Positions 30,368 through 39,811 of a stretch of DNA of 64,000 bases are shown here, piece after piece. Within the stretch, counting starts at the first letter, position 1. Every line of letters starts with the position of its first letter. The notes below the pieces were generated by a model. That model was not told the origin of the DNA. It saw only the letters and a list, made by a program, of their open reading frames with translations, and ran no database searches. A program made the position numbers and the translations under genes. This DNA comes from Candidatus Rhodoferax mariagerensis (GTDB lineage Bacteria; Pseudomonadota; Gammaproteobacteria; Burkholderiales; Burkholderiaceae_C), in NCBI GenBank assembly GCA_016719055.1, contig JADKAW010000007.1, positions 129,754 through 193,753 on the forward strand. Direction: 5' to 3'.

Positions 30368-31645
30368 ATGTGGCGATTTTTTTTCAATTCATGGCTCGCT
30401 GTCTTCATGGTCGGATTTTCGGCAGCAACCTGGGCGCAGTTTCGTGTTGATGTTTCCGGTATTGGTCTGACCCAGATTCCCGTCAGCATTGCGGCTTTTC
30501 GTGGTCAGGCTGCGTCTAACCAGAAGATATCTGACATCGTTCAGGCTGACCTGGAGCGCAGTGGCCAGTTCCGGATGGTGGGCGCGCCTGCAGGCGTTTT
30601 TGATGAGTTGTCGCTTCCAAACTTGTCGGGATTGCGTCAGGCTGGGTCAGATGCCTTGGTGCTCGGCAGTGTGTCGGTGCTGGCGGATGGCCGGTTTGAT
30701 GTTCGTTTTCGCTTGTGGGACGTTGTCAAGGGGCAAGATCTCGGTGGACAAAGTTATGCGGTCACGGCCGCTGATTTGCGTCTGGCCGCGCATCGCGTGG
30801 CCGACTATGTTCATGAAAAGTTGACGGGTGAAAAAGGCGCTTTTTCAACCCGGATCGCCTATGTGACAAAGGCGGGGCAGCGCTATCAGCTCTGGGTGGC
30901 AGATTCAGACGGCGAAAACGCGCAGTCTGCGCTGGCCAGCCCGGAGCCTGTTATCTCACCGGCATGGTCGCCGGATGGCAACCAACTTGCCTATGTGTCT
31001 TTTGAATCGCGCAAACCCGTGGTTTATGTCCACACAGTCAATACAGGCAAACGGCGGCTGATCGCAAACTTTAAGGGTTCCAACAGTGCACCTGCGTGGT
31101 CACCAGATGGCAAAACATTGGCGGTCACGCTCAGTCGTGAAGGGGGATCACAGCTGTTTTTATTGAGTGCCCAGGGGGGTGAACCAAGGCGGCTGACGCA
31201 ATCCAGCAGCATTGATACAGAGCCAGTTTTTACGCCAGATGGCCAAAGCATTTATTTCGTCAGTGATCGTGGCGGTGCGCCACAAATTTACCGCGCTGCT
31301 GTGTCGGGGCAGGGTGTAGAAAGAGTCACGTTTACCGGTACTTACAACATTTCTCCGGCGCTTAGCCCGGATGGCCGGCTGATGGCTTACATTTCCCGGG
31401 TCGGTGGGGCCTTTAAGTTGTTGCTGATGGATATCGGGGCCGGTACCAGCAAGGAATTGACCACCACAACAACGGATGAAAGCCCAAGTTTTGCGCCAAA
31501 TGGTAAATTGTTGATTTACGCAACCCAGCAACAGGGGCGTGAATCCTTGATGACCACGACCTTGGACGGCAAGGTGAAAGCGCGATTGAGCGGTCAGGGA
31601 GGGGACATTCGTGAGCCTGATTGGGGTCCAATTTTTCAACAGTAG
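30368..31645 (+). CDS. tolB: Tol-Pal system protein TolB
   Basis: Periplasmic beta-propeller that binds Pal and links the Tol machine to the outer membrane. The ATG at 30368 gives a signal peptide cleaved near ATWA-QF. The N-terminal domain (residues about 25-170) is followed by WD-like repeats, each with SPDG or APNG (SPAWSPDGNQLAYVSFES and similar). 425 residues, the normal size. pal and cpoB follow; tolQRA are not upstream, where two glycosyltransferase genes lie instead. Confidence 0.96.
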   Translation: MWRFFFNSWLAVFMVGFSAATWAQFRVDVSGIGLTQIPVSIAAFRGQAASNQKISDIVQADLERSGQFRMVGAPAGVFDELSLPNLSGLRQAGSDALVLGSVSVLADGRFDVRFRLWDVVKGQDLGGQSYAVTAADLRLAAHRVADYVHEKLTGEKGAFSTRIAYVTKAGQRYQLWVADSDGENAQSALASPEPVISPAWSPDGNQLAYVSFESRKPVVYVHTVNTGKRRLIANFKGSNSAPAWSPDGKTLAVTLSREGGSQLFLLSAQGGEPRRLTQSSSIDTEPVFTPDGQSIYFVSDRGGAPQIYRAAVSGQGVERVTFTGTYNISPALSPDGRLMAYISRVGGAFKLLLMDIGAGTSKELTTTTTDESPSFAPNGKLLIYATQQQGRESLMTTTLDGKVKARLSGQGGDIREPDWGPIFQQ

Positions 31646-31664
31646 TTTCTTTGGAGTGTTTGGG

Positions 31665-32204
31665 ATGATTAAATTTTTGGTGGGATGCAGCATTGCTGCG
31701 TTGCTGGTGGGTTGTGGTACTTCAGTTCCGTTAAGTGAAGTGCCGGTGGCAGATGGGGCAGTCAAAGGCGTTGCGACTGAAACGTCAGCCATTGGCGCGG
31801 GGGGTGCAGGCGTGGCGGGCAGTGGCGTGGCGCAAGTTGATCTGGGCAAAAATGGAGAGCAGACCATCGTCGCCTCGGGTCCTAACATTGTTTACTTTGA
31901 CTACGATAGTTTTGTGATCAAGCCTGAGTTTCAGTCGATCATCACGACGCAGGCCCGCGTCATCAAGAGTCAGCCGAACCGCAAGGTTGCCGTTGAAGGG
32001 CATACGGATGAGACGGGTGGGCGTGAGTACAACCTGGCACTGGGGCAGAAGCGTGCAGAGGCCGTGGTCAGCGCCTTGGCAATTTTGGGCGTACCCCAAA
32101 GTCAAATGGAAGCTGTGAGTTTTGGCGAGGAAAAGCCTGCAGTTGCTGGCGCTGGAGAGGCGGCGTACTCCAAGAATCGGCGCGCCGAAATCCGCGCGCA
32201 ATAG
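31665..32204 (+). CDS. pal: peptidoglycan-associated lipoprotein Pal
   Basis: Outer-membrane lipoprotein that anchors the envelope to peptidoglycan. The 179 residues start with a lipoprotein signal (lipobox LLVGC), a Gly/Ala-rich linker and an OmpA-like domain (YFDYDSFVIKPEF, EGHTDETGGREYN). ATG 31665 has GGAG in front. It begins 19 bp after tolB and ends 14 bp before cpoB. Confidence 0.97.
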   Translation: MIKFLVGCSIAALLVGCGTSVPLSEVPVADGAVKGVATETSAIGAGGAGVAGSGVAQVDLGKNGEQTIVASGPNIVYFDYDSFVIKPEFQSIITTQARVIKSQPNRKVAVEGHTDETGGREYNLALGQKRAEAVVSALAILGVPQSQMEAVSFGEEKPAVAGAGEAAYSKNRRAEIRAQ

Positions 32205-32218
32205 TAGGGTCTGGCCAG

Positions 32219-32989
32219 ATGAGGTTTATTCGATTGAAGTTTTCGGCGTTTTTTTTGGCAGGCTTGTTTGCTGTGACAGGCTTGCACGCGGCTTTGTTTG
32301 AAGATGATGAGGCACGCAAGGCCATTCTTGAGTTGCGCCAGCGCGTTGAGGCCATTCGGAGCGATACCGATCAAGTCAAAAGGTTGTCGACTGACGACAA
32401 CACTGTTTTGGGTAAAAGCCTGCTCGAACTGCAGCGTCAGATGGAACTGTTGCGCGGTGAAATATCCATGTTGCGAGGCATCAACGAGCAGTTGTCCAGA
32501 GACATGGCTGAAGTCCAACGCCAGCTCAAAGACCAGTCGCGCTTGTACTCCGATCGAATCAGTAAACTCGAACCGGTCAAAGTCAGTGTCGATGGTGCTG
32601 AATTCGTAGCAGATCCTGCTGAGAAGCGCGATTTTGAGTCAGCGCTTGTGGTTTTCAGAAAAGGAGACTTCGCAGCGTCCCAGAACCTGTGGGTTAGTTT
32701 CATAGGGCGTTACCCAGCCAGCCAATATGTCCCATCAGCCTTGTTCTGGTTGGGAAACACCCAGTATGCGACTCGTGATTACAAAGAGGCGATCGTTAAT
32801 TTCCGTGCCCTGATTGCCAAAAGCCCTGAGCACATGCGGGCACCTGAAGCGGTGTTATCAATTGCAAACTGCCAGTTGGAGCTTAAAGACGTCAAGGGTG
32901 CGCGAAAGACGTTGACAGATTTGATCAAAGCTTATCCCAACGCAGAGGCCACCAGTTCAGCCAAAGAGCGACTGGCGACTTTGAAGTAG
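32219..32989 (+). CDS. cpoB: cell division coordinator CpoB (YbgF)
   Basis: Periplasmic protein that coordinates peptidoglycan synthesis with Tol-Pal during constriction. It has a signal peptide (cleavage near LHA), a coiled coil (about residues 30-105, heptad-rich) and C-terminal TPR repeats (FWLGNTQYATRDYKEAIVNF). 256 residues. It follows pal in the standard order tolB-pal-cpoB. Confidence 0.94.
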   Translation: MRFIRLKFSAFFLAGLFAVTGLHAALFEDDEARKAILELRQRVEAIRSDTDQVKRLSTDDNTVLGKSLLELQRQMELLRGEISMLRGINEQLSRDMAEVQRQLKDQSRLYSDRISKLEPVKVSVDGAEFVADPAEKRDFESALVVFRKGDFAASQNLWVSFIGRYPASQYVPSALFWLGNTQYATRDYKEAIVNFRALIAKSPEHMRAPEAVLSIANCQLELKDVKGARKTLTDLIKAYPNAEATSSAKERLATLK

Positions 32990-33015
32990 CTGCTTGATCA
33001 ACCATTTGTAAGGTG

Positions 33016-33804
33016 ATGGTGACTGATCGGCGTTTTGGTGCAATAGACAGACTTTATGGTGTTGATGCGGCGCAGGGGATCAGAAAAGCGCATGTTGCCA
33101 TTGTGGGTATCGGTGGTGTAGGGTCTTGGGCCGCTGAAGCGTTAGCGCGAAGTGGTGTGGGTAAGCTGACCCTGATCGATCTTGATCATGTTGCCGAGTC
33201 AAACATCAATCGACAAATTCATGCCACACAGTCAAGCCTGGGTCAGGCCAAGGTACTGGCCATGCAGGACCGCATTCACTCTTTTTTCCCTGAGTGCGAG
33301 GTTGACTGCATTGAGGACTTTGTCAGTTCGAGCAACTACAACTCGATTCTTCCCCGCGGCGTTGATGCGCTGATTGACGCCTGTGATCAAGTGGCAGTGA
33401 AGGCTTCTTTGGCGGCTTGGGCCTTGAAATCTGACACAGTCTTTGTGTCTTCGGGCGCTGCTGGTGGCAAGCGACAAGCGCAATTGGTTTGTCTCGAAGA
33501 CTTGGCACAGGTAACCCATGACCCGTTGTTGTCAAAGGTCCGCTATCACCTTCGAAGGGAGTTTGGCGCACCGAGGAATGGAAAAAAAATGGGCGTTGTG
33601 TGTGTACTGAGTCGCGAGCCGATCACGCCGCCCGATGAGTCCTGTGGGGTCTATGGTGATGGGTCACTGAATTGCCATGGTTACGGTTCTCTGGTGACTG
33701 TGACGGCTTCGTTCGGGTTATGTGCGGCTGGTTTTGTCTTGAACCAACTGGCAGCGAGCACTGAAAGTCTCGTTTCATCTCTGAATCCTGTGGGTCTGTC
33801 TTGA
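33016..33804 (+). CDS. tcdA: tRNA threonylcarbamoyladenosine dehydratase
   Basis: E1-like enzyme that cyclises t6A37 of tRNAs to ct6A. The 262 residues carry the Rossmann ATP site VGIGGVGSWAAEALARSG and LIDLDHVAESNINRQ. The conserved tail segment CGVYGDGSLNCHGYGS is also present. ATG 33016 is used; the neighbouring GTG codons at 33013 and 33019 are alternatives. greB overlaps its stop by one base. Confidence 0.93.
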   Translation: MVTDRRFGAIDRLYGVDAAQGIRKAHVAIVGIGGVGSWAAEALARSGVGKLTLIDLDHVAESNINRQIHATQSSLGQAKVLAMQDRIHSFFPECEVDCIEDFVSSSNYNSILPRGVDALIDACDQVAVKASLAAWALKSDTVFVSSGAAGGKRQAQLVCLEDLAQVTHDPLLSKVRYHLRREFGAPRNGKKMGVVCVLSREPITPPDESCGVYGDGSLNCHGYGSLVTVTASFGLCAAGFVLNQLAASTESLVSSLNPVGLS

Positions 33805-34361
33805 TGAGCAAAGCATTCACCAAAGAGGTTGAAGATTCGGACGATGAAGAGATGCCAGTTGCGCTGCCGAATGTCGGCAAAAACTACATTTCGCCCCAGG
33901 GATATGCCAATTTGCGCCATGAACTGTTTGCGTTGATCGACGTTGAACGCCCCAAGATTGTCGATGTTGTCCATTGGGCCGCCAGCAATGGGGACCGGTC
34001 TGAAAATGGTGACTACCTTTACGGAAAAAAGCGCTTGCGAGAAATAGACCGGCGTATCAGGTTCCTGACCAAACGACTGGAAATTGCAGAGGTCATCGAT
34101 GCGTCGGTTCATTTTGGTAACGAGCAGATTTTTTTTGGAGCAACGGTGACCTTTCAGGAAGAAAGCGGTGTCGAACGCACCATCACGATTCTCGGGATCG
34201 ATGAGGCAGTCAGTGCCAATGGTGAGGTGAGCTGGGTGTCACCCGTTGCCCGTGCATTGTTGAAGGCAAGACTGGGTGATGTTCTGAAGCTGCAGACACC
34301 TGCAGCGGTGGTTGAAATTGAGGTGACCGATGTGCGTTACCCAGCGCCGGTCACGGGCTAA
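33804..34361 (+). CDS. greB: transcription elongation factor GreB
   Basis: Rescues backtracked RNA polymerase by stimulating transcript cleavage. After an acidic N-terminal extension of about 25 residues, the coiled-coil domain has ASNGDRSENGDYLYGKKRLREIDRR with the catalytic Asp/Glu tip. The C-terminal FKBP-like domain contains GATVTFQEE and WVSPVARALL. 185 residues. It is convergent with spoT, and the 3' ends overlap by 11 bp. Confidence 0.94.
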   Translation: MSKAFTKEVEDSDDEEMPVALPNVGKNYISPQGYANLRHELFALIDVERPKIVDVVHWAASNGDRSENGDYLYGKKRLREIDRRIRFLTKRLEIAEVIDASVHFGNEQIFFGATVTFQEESGVERTITILGIDEAVSANGEVSWVSPVARALLKARLGDVLKLQTPAAVVEIEVTDVRYPAPVTG

Positions 34362-36627
34362 TTTGGGCGGTGTTTTTTGATCGTTGGACTTTCAGCACAG
34401 CAGGGGCACGACGCAAGCTTTTGAAGACTGCATCAAGTTGATTGAGGTCGCGTACACCAATCACAAACCGGATATCCATGGCCCCTTGCGGCGACTCGTC
34501 GGCCAGATCAACATGGGTGATGTCAGCCTCGGCCGCTGCCAGAGCACCGGCAACTCTGGCCAGCACACCTTTGCCATTGTTGACAGTCACCACGATGCCA
34601 GTTTCAAAGGTTCGCACAGGTTCATCGGACCATTCCACGCTGATAAAGCGCTCACTGTCTTTGTATTGCAGCTTTTTGGCCACCTGACAGTCCGCAGCGT
34701 GAACGGTCAAACCTTCACCGCGACCAAGATAGCCCACAATGACGTCGCCAGGAATAGGCCGGCAACAACTCGCGAACCGTACCGACGTGCTCTCGCTTCC
34801 ATCGATGGACACACCGCCTTGCGCAACATGTTCATTGGCCGCAAAACGCTCCCGCGTGATCAGGAGGGCATCTAGCTTTTCACCGCTATCGGCCAGCATC
34901 GTGGCCAGTCGTTTGGCCACGATGCTGGCAATGCGCTTGCCCAACCCAATGTCAGTCATCAGTTCAGAGCGGTTTTTGTTGCCGCTGAACCGCAAAAGTT
35001 TGTCCCAAATAGCTTGATTTAGGGCATTGCTCTCAGGCAAGTTCTCAATGCCTTCTGCGCGCAGCGCCTGCGCCAGCATTTTCTCGCCCAGACTTTCAGA
35101 TTCAGTTTGAGCCAGTGATTTAAGGTGTTGACGAATTTTCGAGCGTGCCCGGGCGGTTCGCGCAAATCCCAACCAGGCTGGATTGGGGATGGAGTCCGGG
35201 TTGAAAATGACCTCAATGACGTCGCCATTCTTGACTTCGGTGCGCAACGGAACGACTTCATTGTTGATCTTGGCCGAAACCGCATGGTCCCCCACATTGC
35301 TGTGAATGGCATAGGCAAAATCGACCACCGTAGCACCGCGCGGCATCGCCATAATTTGACTTTTTGGCGTAAAAACATAGACCGCATCTGGAAACAAATC
35401 AACCTTGACATGGTCCCAAAATTCTGCAGCGTCACGGGTTTCGTCTTGAATATCCAGCAGCGACTGCAGCCATTTCGAACCCATACGGTCACTGCGACTG
35501 ATGTCGCTCTGGTCCACTTCCTTGTACAGCCAGTGCGCGGCCACACCTGATTCCGCAACCAGATGCATGGCCTCGGTGCGCAACTGAAATTCGACATTGA
35601 CACCTGAAGGCCCGACCAAGGTGGTGTGCAGTGACTGATAGCCGTTGATTTTGCTAATCGCAATATGGTCCTTGAATTTGCCCGGCACGGGTTTGTACAC
35701 TTGGTGAAGCAGGCCTAGTGCTGTATAGCAGTCGATCAGTTCTGGAACAATCACGCGAAAACCGTAGATGTCAGTGACCTGAGCAAAGCTCAGATTTTTG
35801 TCAATCATTTTGTTGTAAATTGAATACAGAGTCTTTTCTCTACCAGCTATTCGTACAACCATGCCATGTTTGGAAAAAACCAATTCCAGGTCAGATTGAA
35901 CCTTGCGAATCAGATCTCTGCGTCGGCCACGAGCCTTCGTAACCGCTTTGGACAAAACAGCATAGCGCCAGGGACGCAAATGCCGCAGCGACAAATCCTG
36001 CAACTCACGGTAGGTCTGATTCAAGCCGAGGCGGTGTGCGATAGGTGCATAAATTTCCAGTGTTTCAGACGCAATGCGCACCCATTTTTCACGCGGGGCA
36101 TTCGACAGAGTTCGCATGTTGTGAGTGCGATCCGCCAATTTGATCAAAATGACGCGTACATCGCGCGCCATGGCCAGCAACATCTTTCGAAATGATTCGG
36201 CCTGGTTTTCTTCGCGCGTATTGAAATGCAGCTTTTCAAGCTTGGTTAAGCCATCGACCAGTTCGGCGACCGGGGAGCCGAAGCGTTCGATCAGGTCGGT
36301 CTTGGTGATGCCGCAGTCTTCCATGGCGTCATGCAGCAGCGCGGCCATCAGCGCCTGAGCATCCAGCTTCCACTCGGCGCATTGGACCGCCACTGCGATC
36401 GGATGAGTGATGTAGGGTTCTCCACTGTTTCTGAGCTGCCCAAGATGCGCTTCATCTGCAAAGCGGTAAGCCATCCGAACACTATGGAGGTCGGCCGGGC
36501 CGAGATAATCAAGTTTTTTGGTTAGAGACGCAAAACTGGCCGCAACCGCGTTAGCACCAGCTGGACTCAGTCCGCTCGGGACGGGTAAAGCCGGTTGGGT
36601 CGGTGCGGGCAGGCTGGAAATGCTCAT
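34351..36627 (-). CDS. spoT: bifunctional (p)ppGpp synthetase/hydrolase SpoT
   Basis: Makes and degrades the stringent-response alarmone. 758 residues: an HD hydrolase domain with the intact HDAMEDCG motif (about residue 98), a synthetase domain (YGFRVIVPE, KDHIAISKINGYQSLHT), TGS (FTPKSQIMAMPRGATVVDFAY) and a C-terminal ACT domain. The intact HD points to SpoT rather than RelA. rpoZ and gmk lie upstream on the same strand, the conserved gmk-rpoZ-spoT order, with a hairpin terminator between rpoZ and spoT. Confidence 0.96.
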   Translation of the reverse strand: MSISSLPAPTQPALPVPSGLSPAGANAVAASFASLTKKLDYLGPADLHSVRMAYRFADEAHLGQLRNSGEPYITHPIAVAVQCAEWKLDAQALMAALLHDAMEDCGITKTDLIERFGSPVAELVDGLTKLEKLHFNTREENQAESFRKMLLAMARDVRVILIKLADRTHNMRTLSNAPREKWVRIASETLEIYAPIAHRLGLNQTYRELQDLSLRHLRPWRYAVLSKAVTKARGRRRDLIRKVQSDLELVFSKHGMVVRIAGREKTLYSIYNKMIDKNLSFAQVTDIYGFRVIVPELIDCYTALGLLHQVYKPVPGKFKDHIAISKINGYQSLHTTLVGPSGVNVEFQLRTEAMHLVAESGVAAHWLYKEVDQSDISRSDRMGSKWLQSLLDIQDETRDAAEFWDHVKVDLFPDAVYVFTPKSQIMAMPRGATVVDFAYAIHSNVGDHAVSAKINNEVVPLRTEVKNGDVIEVIFNPDSIPNPAWLGFARTARARSKIRQHLKSLAQTESESLGEKMLAQALRAEGIENLPESNALNQAIWDKLLRFSGNKNRSELMTDIGLGKRIASIVAKRLATMLADSGEKLDALLITRERFAANEHVAQGGVSIDGSESTSVRFASCCRPIPGDVIVGYLGRGEGLTVHAADCQVAKKLQYKDSERFISVEWSDEPVRTFETGIVVTVNNGKGVLARVAGALAAAEADITHVDLADESPQGAMDIRFVIGVRDLNQLDAVFKSLRRAPAVLKVQRSKNTAQISP

Positions 36628-36672
36628 TGCTTAAATATAGCTTACCCGACATGGTTGGTGGCATACAAATAA

Positions 36673-36695
36673 AAAGGCACCGATAAGGTGCCTTT
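36673..36695 (-). terminator. intrinsic terminator after rpoZ
   Basis: Perfect 9-bp stem (AAAGGCACC / GGTGCCTTT) with a 5-base loop. On the minus strand it is followed by TTATTTG, giving a short U tract. It lies between rpoZ and spoT and would end or attenuate the gmk-rpoZ transcript. Confidence 0.8.
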
Positions 36696-36721
36696 GAACA
36701 AAAAAACCTCGAACAATAGAT

Positions 36722-36925
36722 TTAAAGAGGTACTTTTTTCAGCATTTCGATGCCGACTTTACCTGCTGCAATCTCGCGCAGGGCAGTAACGCCCGGTTTG
36801 TTCTTGCTTACCACCTTGGCGGTGTGTCCGTGGCTGAGCATTCGTGCACGGTAGGAGGCCGCCAAAACCAATTGGAAACGATTTGGAATCTTCAACAGGC
36901 AATCTTCAACAGTAATACGAGCCAT
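36722..36925 (-). CDS. rpoZ: RNA polymerase omega subunit
   Basis: A 67-residue subunit that helps beta-prime folding and binds ppGpp in other proteobacteria. The whole family is matched (MARITVEDCLLKIPNRFQLV). It is 27 bp downstream of gmk on the same strand. Confidence 0.97.
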   Translation of the reverse strand: MARITVEDCLLKIPNRFQLVLAASYRARMLSHGHTAKVVSKNKPGVTALREIAAGKVGIEMLKKVPL

Positions 36926-36952
36926 GAATTCTCCGGGTCTGGTTACGTTGCA

Positions 36953-37572
36953 CTAGACGATTTTCAGTGCTTTGAATGTTTCTAATCTTGCGCGGTGTTG
37001 CGCCAAGTACCTGAGACGCTGCGAATGCACAATAGCCTTGAGGTCAAAAAGTGCGCGATCAAATAGTTCGTTAATTATAACGAAGTCAAAATGATGGATT
37101 TGCGCCATCTCAACTGCTGCGTTTTTTAGCCGGGATTCGATCACTTGCTGTGTGTCCTCGCCACGGCGCTCAAGTCGTGACCGAAGCTCCTCCCAACTTG
37201 GAGGCAGCACAAAAATGGTCACAGCATTGGCAAATACGCTTTTAATTTGCAGTGCCCCTTGAAAGTCAATCTCAAGGACCACGTCGGCACCCTGGGCCAT
37301 GCGTTCTTCAATGGCCTTCTTGGAGGTCCCATAGCGATGGTTGTGAACGTGCGCCCACTCTACAAATGCATTGGCCTGCACCATGGCGTCAAATTCTTGC
37401 TCAGATACAAAAAATACTCGCGCCCGTGCTTTTCTTGTCCCCTGGGTGCCCGAGTGGTGTGGGAGACCGACAGTTGGACATGAGAGTCGAGCTCTAGCAG
37501 TGCCTTAACCAGACTGGACTTGCCCGCACCGCTGGGCGCTGCAACAACAAACAGATTACCCGGGTACTCCAT
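36953..37572 (-). pseudogene. gmk: guanylate kinase, frameshifted in this sequence
   Basis: Converts GMP to GDP and is essential in bacteria. The N-terminal part (residues about 1-48 from ATG 37572: P-loop APSGAGKSS, SVSHTTRAPRGQEKHGREYF) and the C-terminal part (DAMVQANAFVEWAHVH to the end) are in different frames. One extra T in the run of six at 37409-37414 (minus strand) would restore GREYFFVSEQEFDAMV, the family sequence. Because the gene is essential and the rest is undamaged, a base-calling error or slippage is more likely than loss. ATG 37572 is chosen for the GAGG nine bases upstream. Confidence 0.9.
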
Positions 37573-37972
37573 GGGTTTTTGCCTCATTGGTTGAAACTTA
37601 GCGGCTCTATTCTATGTTTTGCACCTGAAGCTCGGGATCAGCTCTAAGATATTGATTTTCATGGATATTTCGCCCTAGGGTAGGTGCCTCACCCCACGAT
37701 TTACCCCACAAAATACCTGGGCTTCTATGAATCGTCATGAGGCGTTGCGAGTCAGCAGTTTCAATTTAGCTACGAACTGCAATCTTATCAGGCGCACTTT
37801 TGTGGCGGCGTGATTGAAGGTGTCCCTCATGCGAGGCAATATCGCTATCGATTGGATCTGGTTTGCCGAATGTCCAGTGCTCAATGTTTTAATTGATTTG
37901 TTGACGGCAAGTCATTTTTTAATCAAAATCCCTCTTCATTAATCAATTTTCAGTAAAACTCCAAGGATTTAA
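37573..37972. other. AT-rich junction between gmk and the accessory region
   Basis: No gene is supported. It has two close copies of ACCCCAC (37690-37709, separated by GATTT), a pattern seen next to tyrosine-integrase attachment regions, but no integrase. In relatives gmk is usually preceded by yicC, which is not seen here. This is the probable left edge of the accessory region. The Fic gene start is served by AAGGA at its right end. Confidence 0.5.
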
Positions 37973-39502
37973 GTGGCAGATTGGATCGGGTACCAATGGC
38001 TGGTTGAGCACTACGGCATCTCGCCTGTCCAAGCGTTTCGTACGGATAGTGCCATTGCCAAGTCGCGTGCCACCACACGGGAAGATGGATATGTCCACGA
38101 ATACTACCCGCCCGTGGCGCGGCCTGCTGATACCTTGATTGGTCATTTGACCTTCGCCTTCAAGCACGAAGGTGTTCAGCTGGAGTTTCTGGCGCGGTTG
38201 TTCAACGTTGTGCCAGTGACTGATCTTGAGGCCTGGGTCGCGGCCGAGCCGACGGGCCAGTATGCGCGTCGAGCGGGTTTCTTCTATGAATACTTGACCG
38301 GCCGACAACTGGCGTTCCCCGGCGTGACGGCGGGGAACTACGTCACGGCTCTGGATGAGTCCATCTACCTGACGGCAAGCCAACCGACGAATGTTCCGCG
38401 CTGGCGCGTGCGCGACAACCTGCCGGGCACGCCAGACTACTGCCCATTGGTCATGCGTACTGCGCGCGTACAGCAGGCCGAACAGTACGATTGCGCGCAG
38501 CACCTGGTCGATTTGGAAGTCGAGTTCGGTGCCGATGTGCTGCAGCGCAGTGTGGTCTGGCTGACCATCAAAGAGAGTCGCGCGAGCTTTGCAATCGAGC
38601 ATGAAGAGCAGCACGTTGATCGTGTGCGGCGATTTGCTGCCGTGATGGAGCAGCGCTGCGGACGGCATGACGAGCCGCTATCCGAGGACGCGCTCGGCGA
38701 GCTGCAGTCGCAGATCCTCGGGCCCAGAGCGACTCGCTACGGCGTGCGCCGCTCACCGGTGTTCGTGGGCGAGGTCGACGGTTTCACCGAGATGGTTCAT
38801 TACATCGCACCACACTGGCGCGATACGTCGGCACTGCTGTCCGGTTTGCGTGACTTCGCTGCGCGCACAACCGGTGCTGCCGCGCTTGTGCGTGCCGCCG
38901 TGTTGTCGTTTGGCTTTGTGTACATCCATCCGATGTCAGACGGCAACGGCCGTATCTCCCGGTTTTTGATCAACGACGTACTGCGAAGGGATAAGGCCAT
39001 CCCGGCGCCCTTCATTCTGCCGGTGTCGGCCACGATCACCAGCACGGTTGTCAGTCGGCGCGGCTACGATCAGGTACTTGAGTTGTTTTCGCGGTCGCTG
39101 ATGCGTAAATATGCCGAAGCCTGGCGCTTCGGCGCGGAACAGGTCGCGGAGGATGGCGTGCACTTCAACTTGCAGTTCGATGCCTACCGGGACGCGCTGC
39201 CGGCTTGGCGTTTCCCTGATATGACAGATCATGTTGAATACCTTGCTCAAGTGGTGCAGTTGACCATCGAGCAGGAAATGCGCAAGGAAGCGGGCTATCT
39301 GCGTAGTCTGCGTGCGGCCCGTGAGCGTGTCAAGCAGGTAATTGAAGGGCCGGATGTTGATATCGACCGCATCATTCGGTCGGTGCGCGATAACGGTGGC
39401 AAAGTGTCGAATAAGCTACTCAATGAGTTTCCGGCGCTGGCCGACGAGAGCCTCGCCGCCGAGACCGTGGCAGTGATCAAGGAGGTGTTTGCTCAGCTAT
39501 GA
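37973..39502 (+). CDS. Fic domain protein
   Basis: A 509-residue Fic protein, expected to transfer AMP (or another nucleotide moiety) to target proteins. The Fic motif near residue 320 reads HPMSDGNGR: the core His, Asp, GN and Arg are present, while the usual Phe at the third position is Met. An upstream SFAIEH near residue 203 resembles the inhibitory (S/T)xxxE(G/N) helix, which would make it a self-inhibited class II enzyme. A winged-helix-like tail follows (about 440-509). GTG 37973 follows CAAGGA. It stands alone with no antitoxin partner. Confidence 0.9.
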   Translation: MADWIGYQWLVEHYGISPVQAFRTDSAIAKSRATTREDGYVHEYYPPVARPADTLIGHLTFAFKHEGVQLEFLARLFNVVPVTDLEAWVAAEPTGQYARRAGFFYEYLTGRQLAFPGVTAGNYVTALDESIYLTASQPTNVPRWRVRDNLPGTPDYCPLVMRTARVQQAEQYDCAQHLVDLEVEFGADVLQRSVVWLTIKESRASFAIEHEEQHVDRVRRFAAVMEQRCGRHDEPLSEDALGELQSQILGPRATRYGVRRSPVFVGEVDGFTEMVHYIAPHWRDTSALLSGLRDFAARTTGAAALVRAAVLSFGFVYIHPMSDGNGRISRFLINDVLRRDKAIPAPFILPVSATITSTVVSRRGYDQVLELFSRSLMRKYAEAWRFGAEQVAEDGVHFNLQFDAYRDALPAWRFPDMTDHVEYLAQVVQLTIEQEMRKEAGYLRSLRAARERVKQVIEGPDVDIDRIIRSVRDNGGKVSNKLLNEFPALADESLAAETVAVIKEVFAQL

Positions 39503-39811
39503 GGGGTTTTGAAATCATGGCAATTGATCGTTCATATCGGTTTCAAAATCAAGAACATCCCGGGCAAACCGATTCGTTACGTCAATTACGGCGCTCTTTT
39601 GTACCGCCGCTTTCGTTTCGTTTCGCTCAATGCGTTAGGAACTTCTGACATGACAGCCAACTTGCGCGTAGCTGTTCGAGCGGCCAAGTCAAGGCGTTGC
39701 CCCGGGAATTGGAAAGTCTTTTTTTATGGCATCACGTAGTGTTGGTAGCGGTTGATTACGTTCAGCGGTGGAGTACGTTTCGAATCAAAGTCGTTTTGGA
39801 TGAGCTGTCGT
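39503..39811. other. gene-free stretch after fic
   Basis: Short interrupted frames only. It contains GCGTTAGGAAC at 39628-39638, which looks like an integron core site but lacks the palindromic partner. No promoter or gene is supported. Confidence 0.4.

Noticed and set aside
39628..39638. GCGTTAGGAAC as another integron core site
   Set aside because: The last base does not fit GTTRRRY and no palindromic attC arms surround it.
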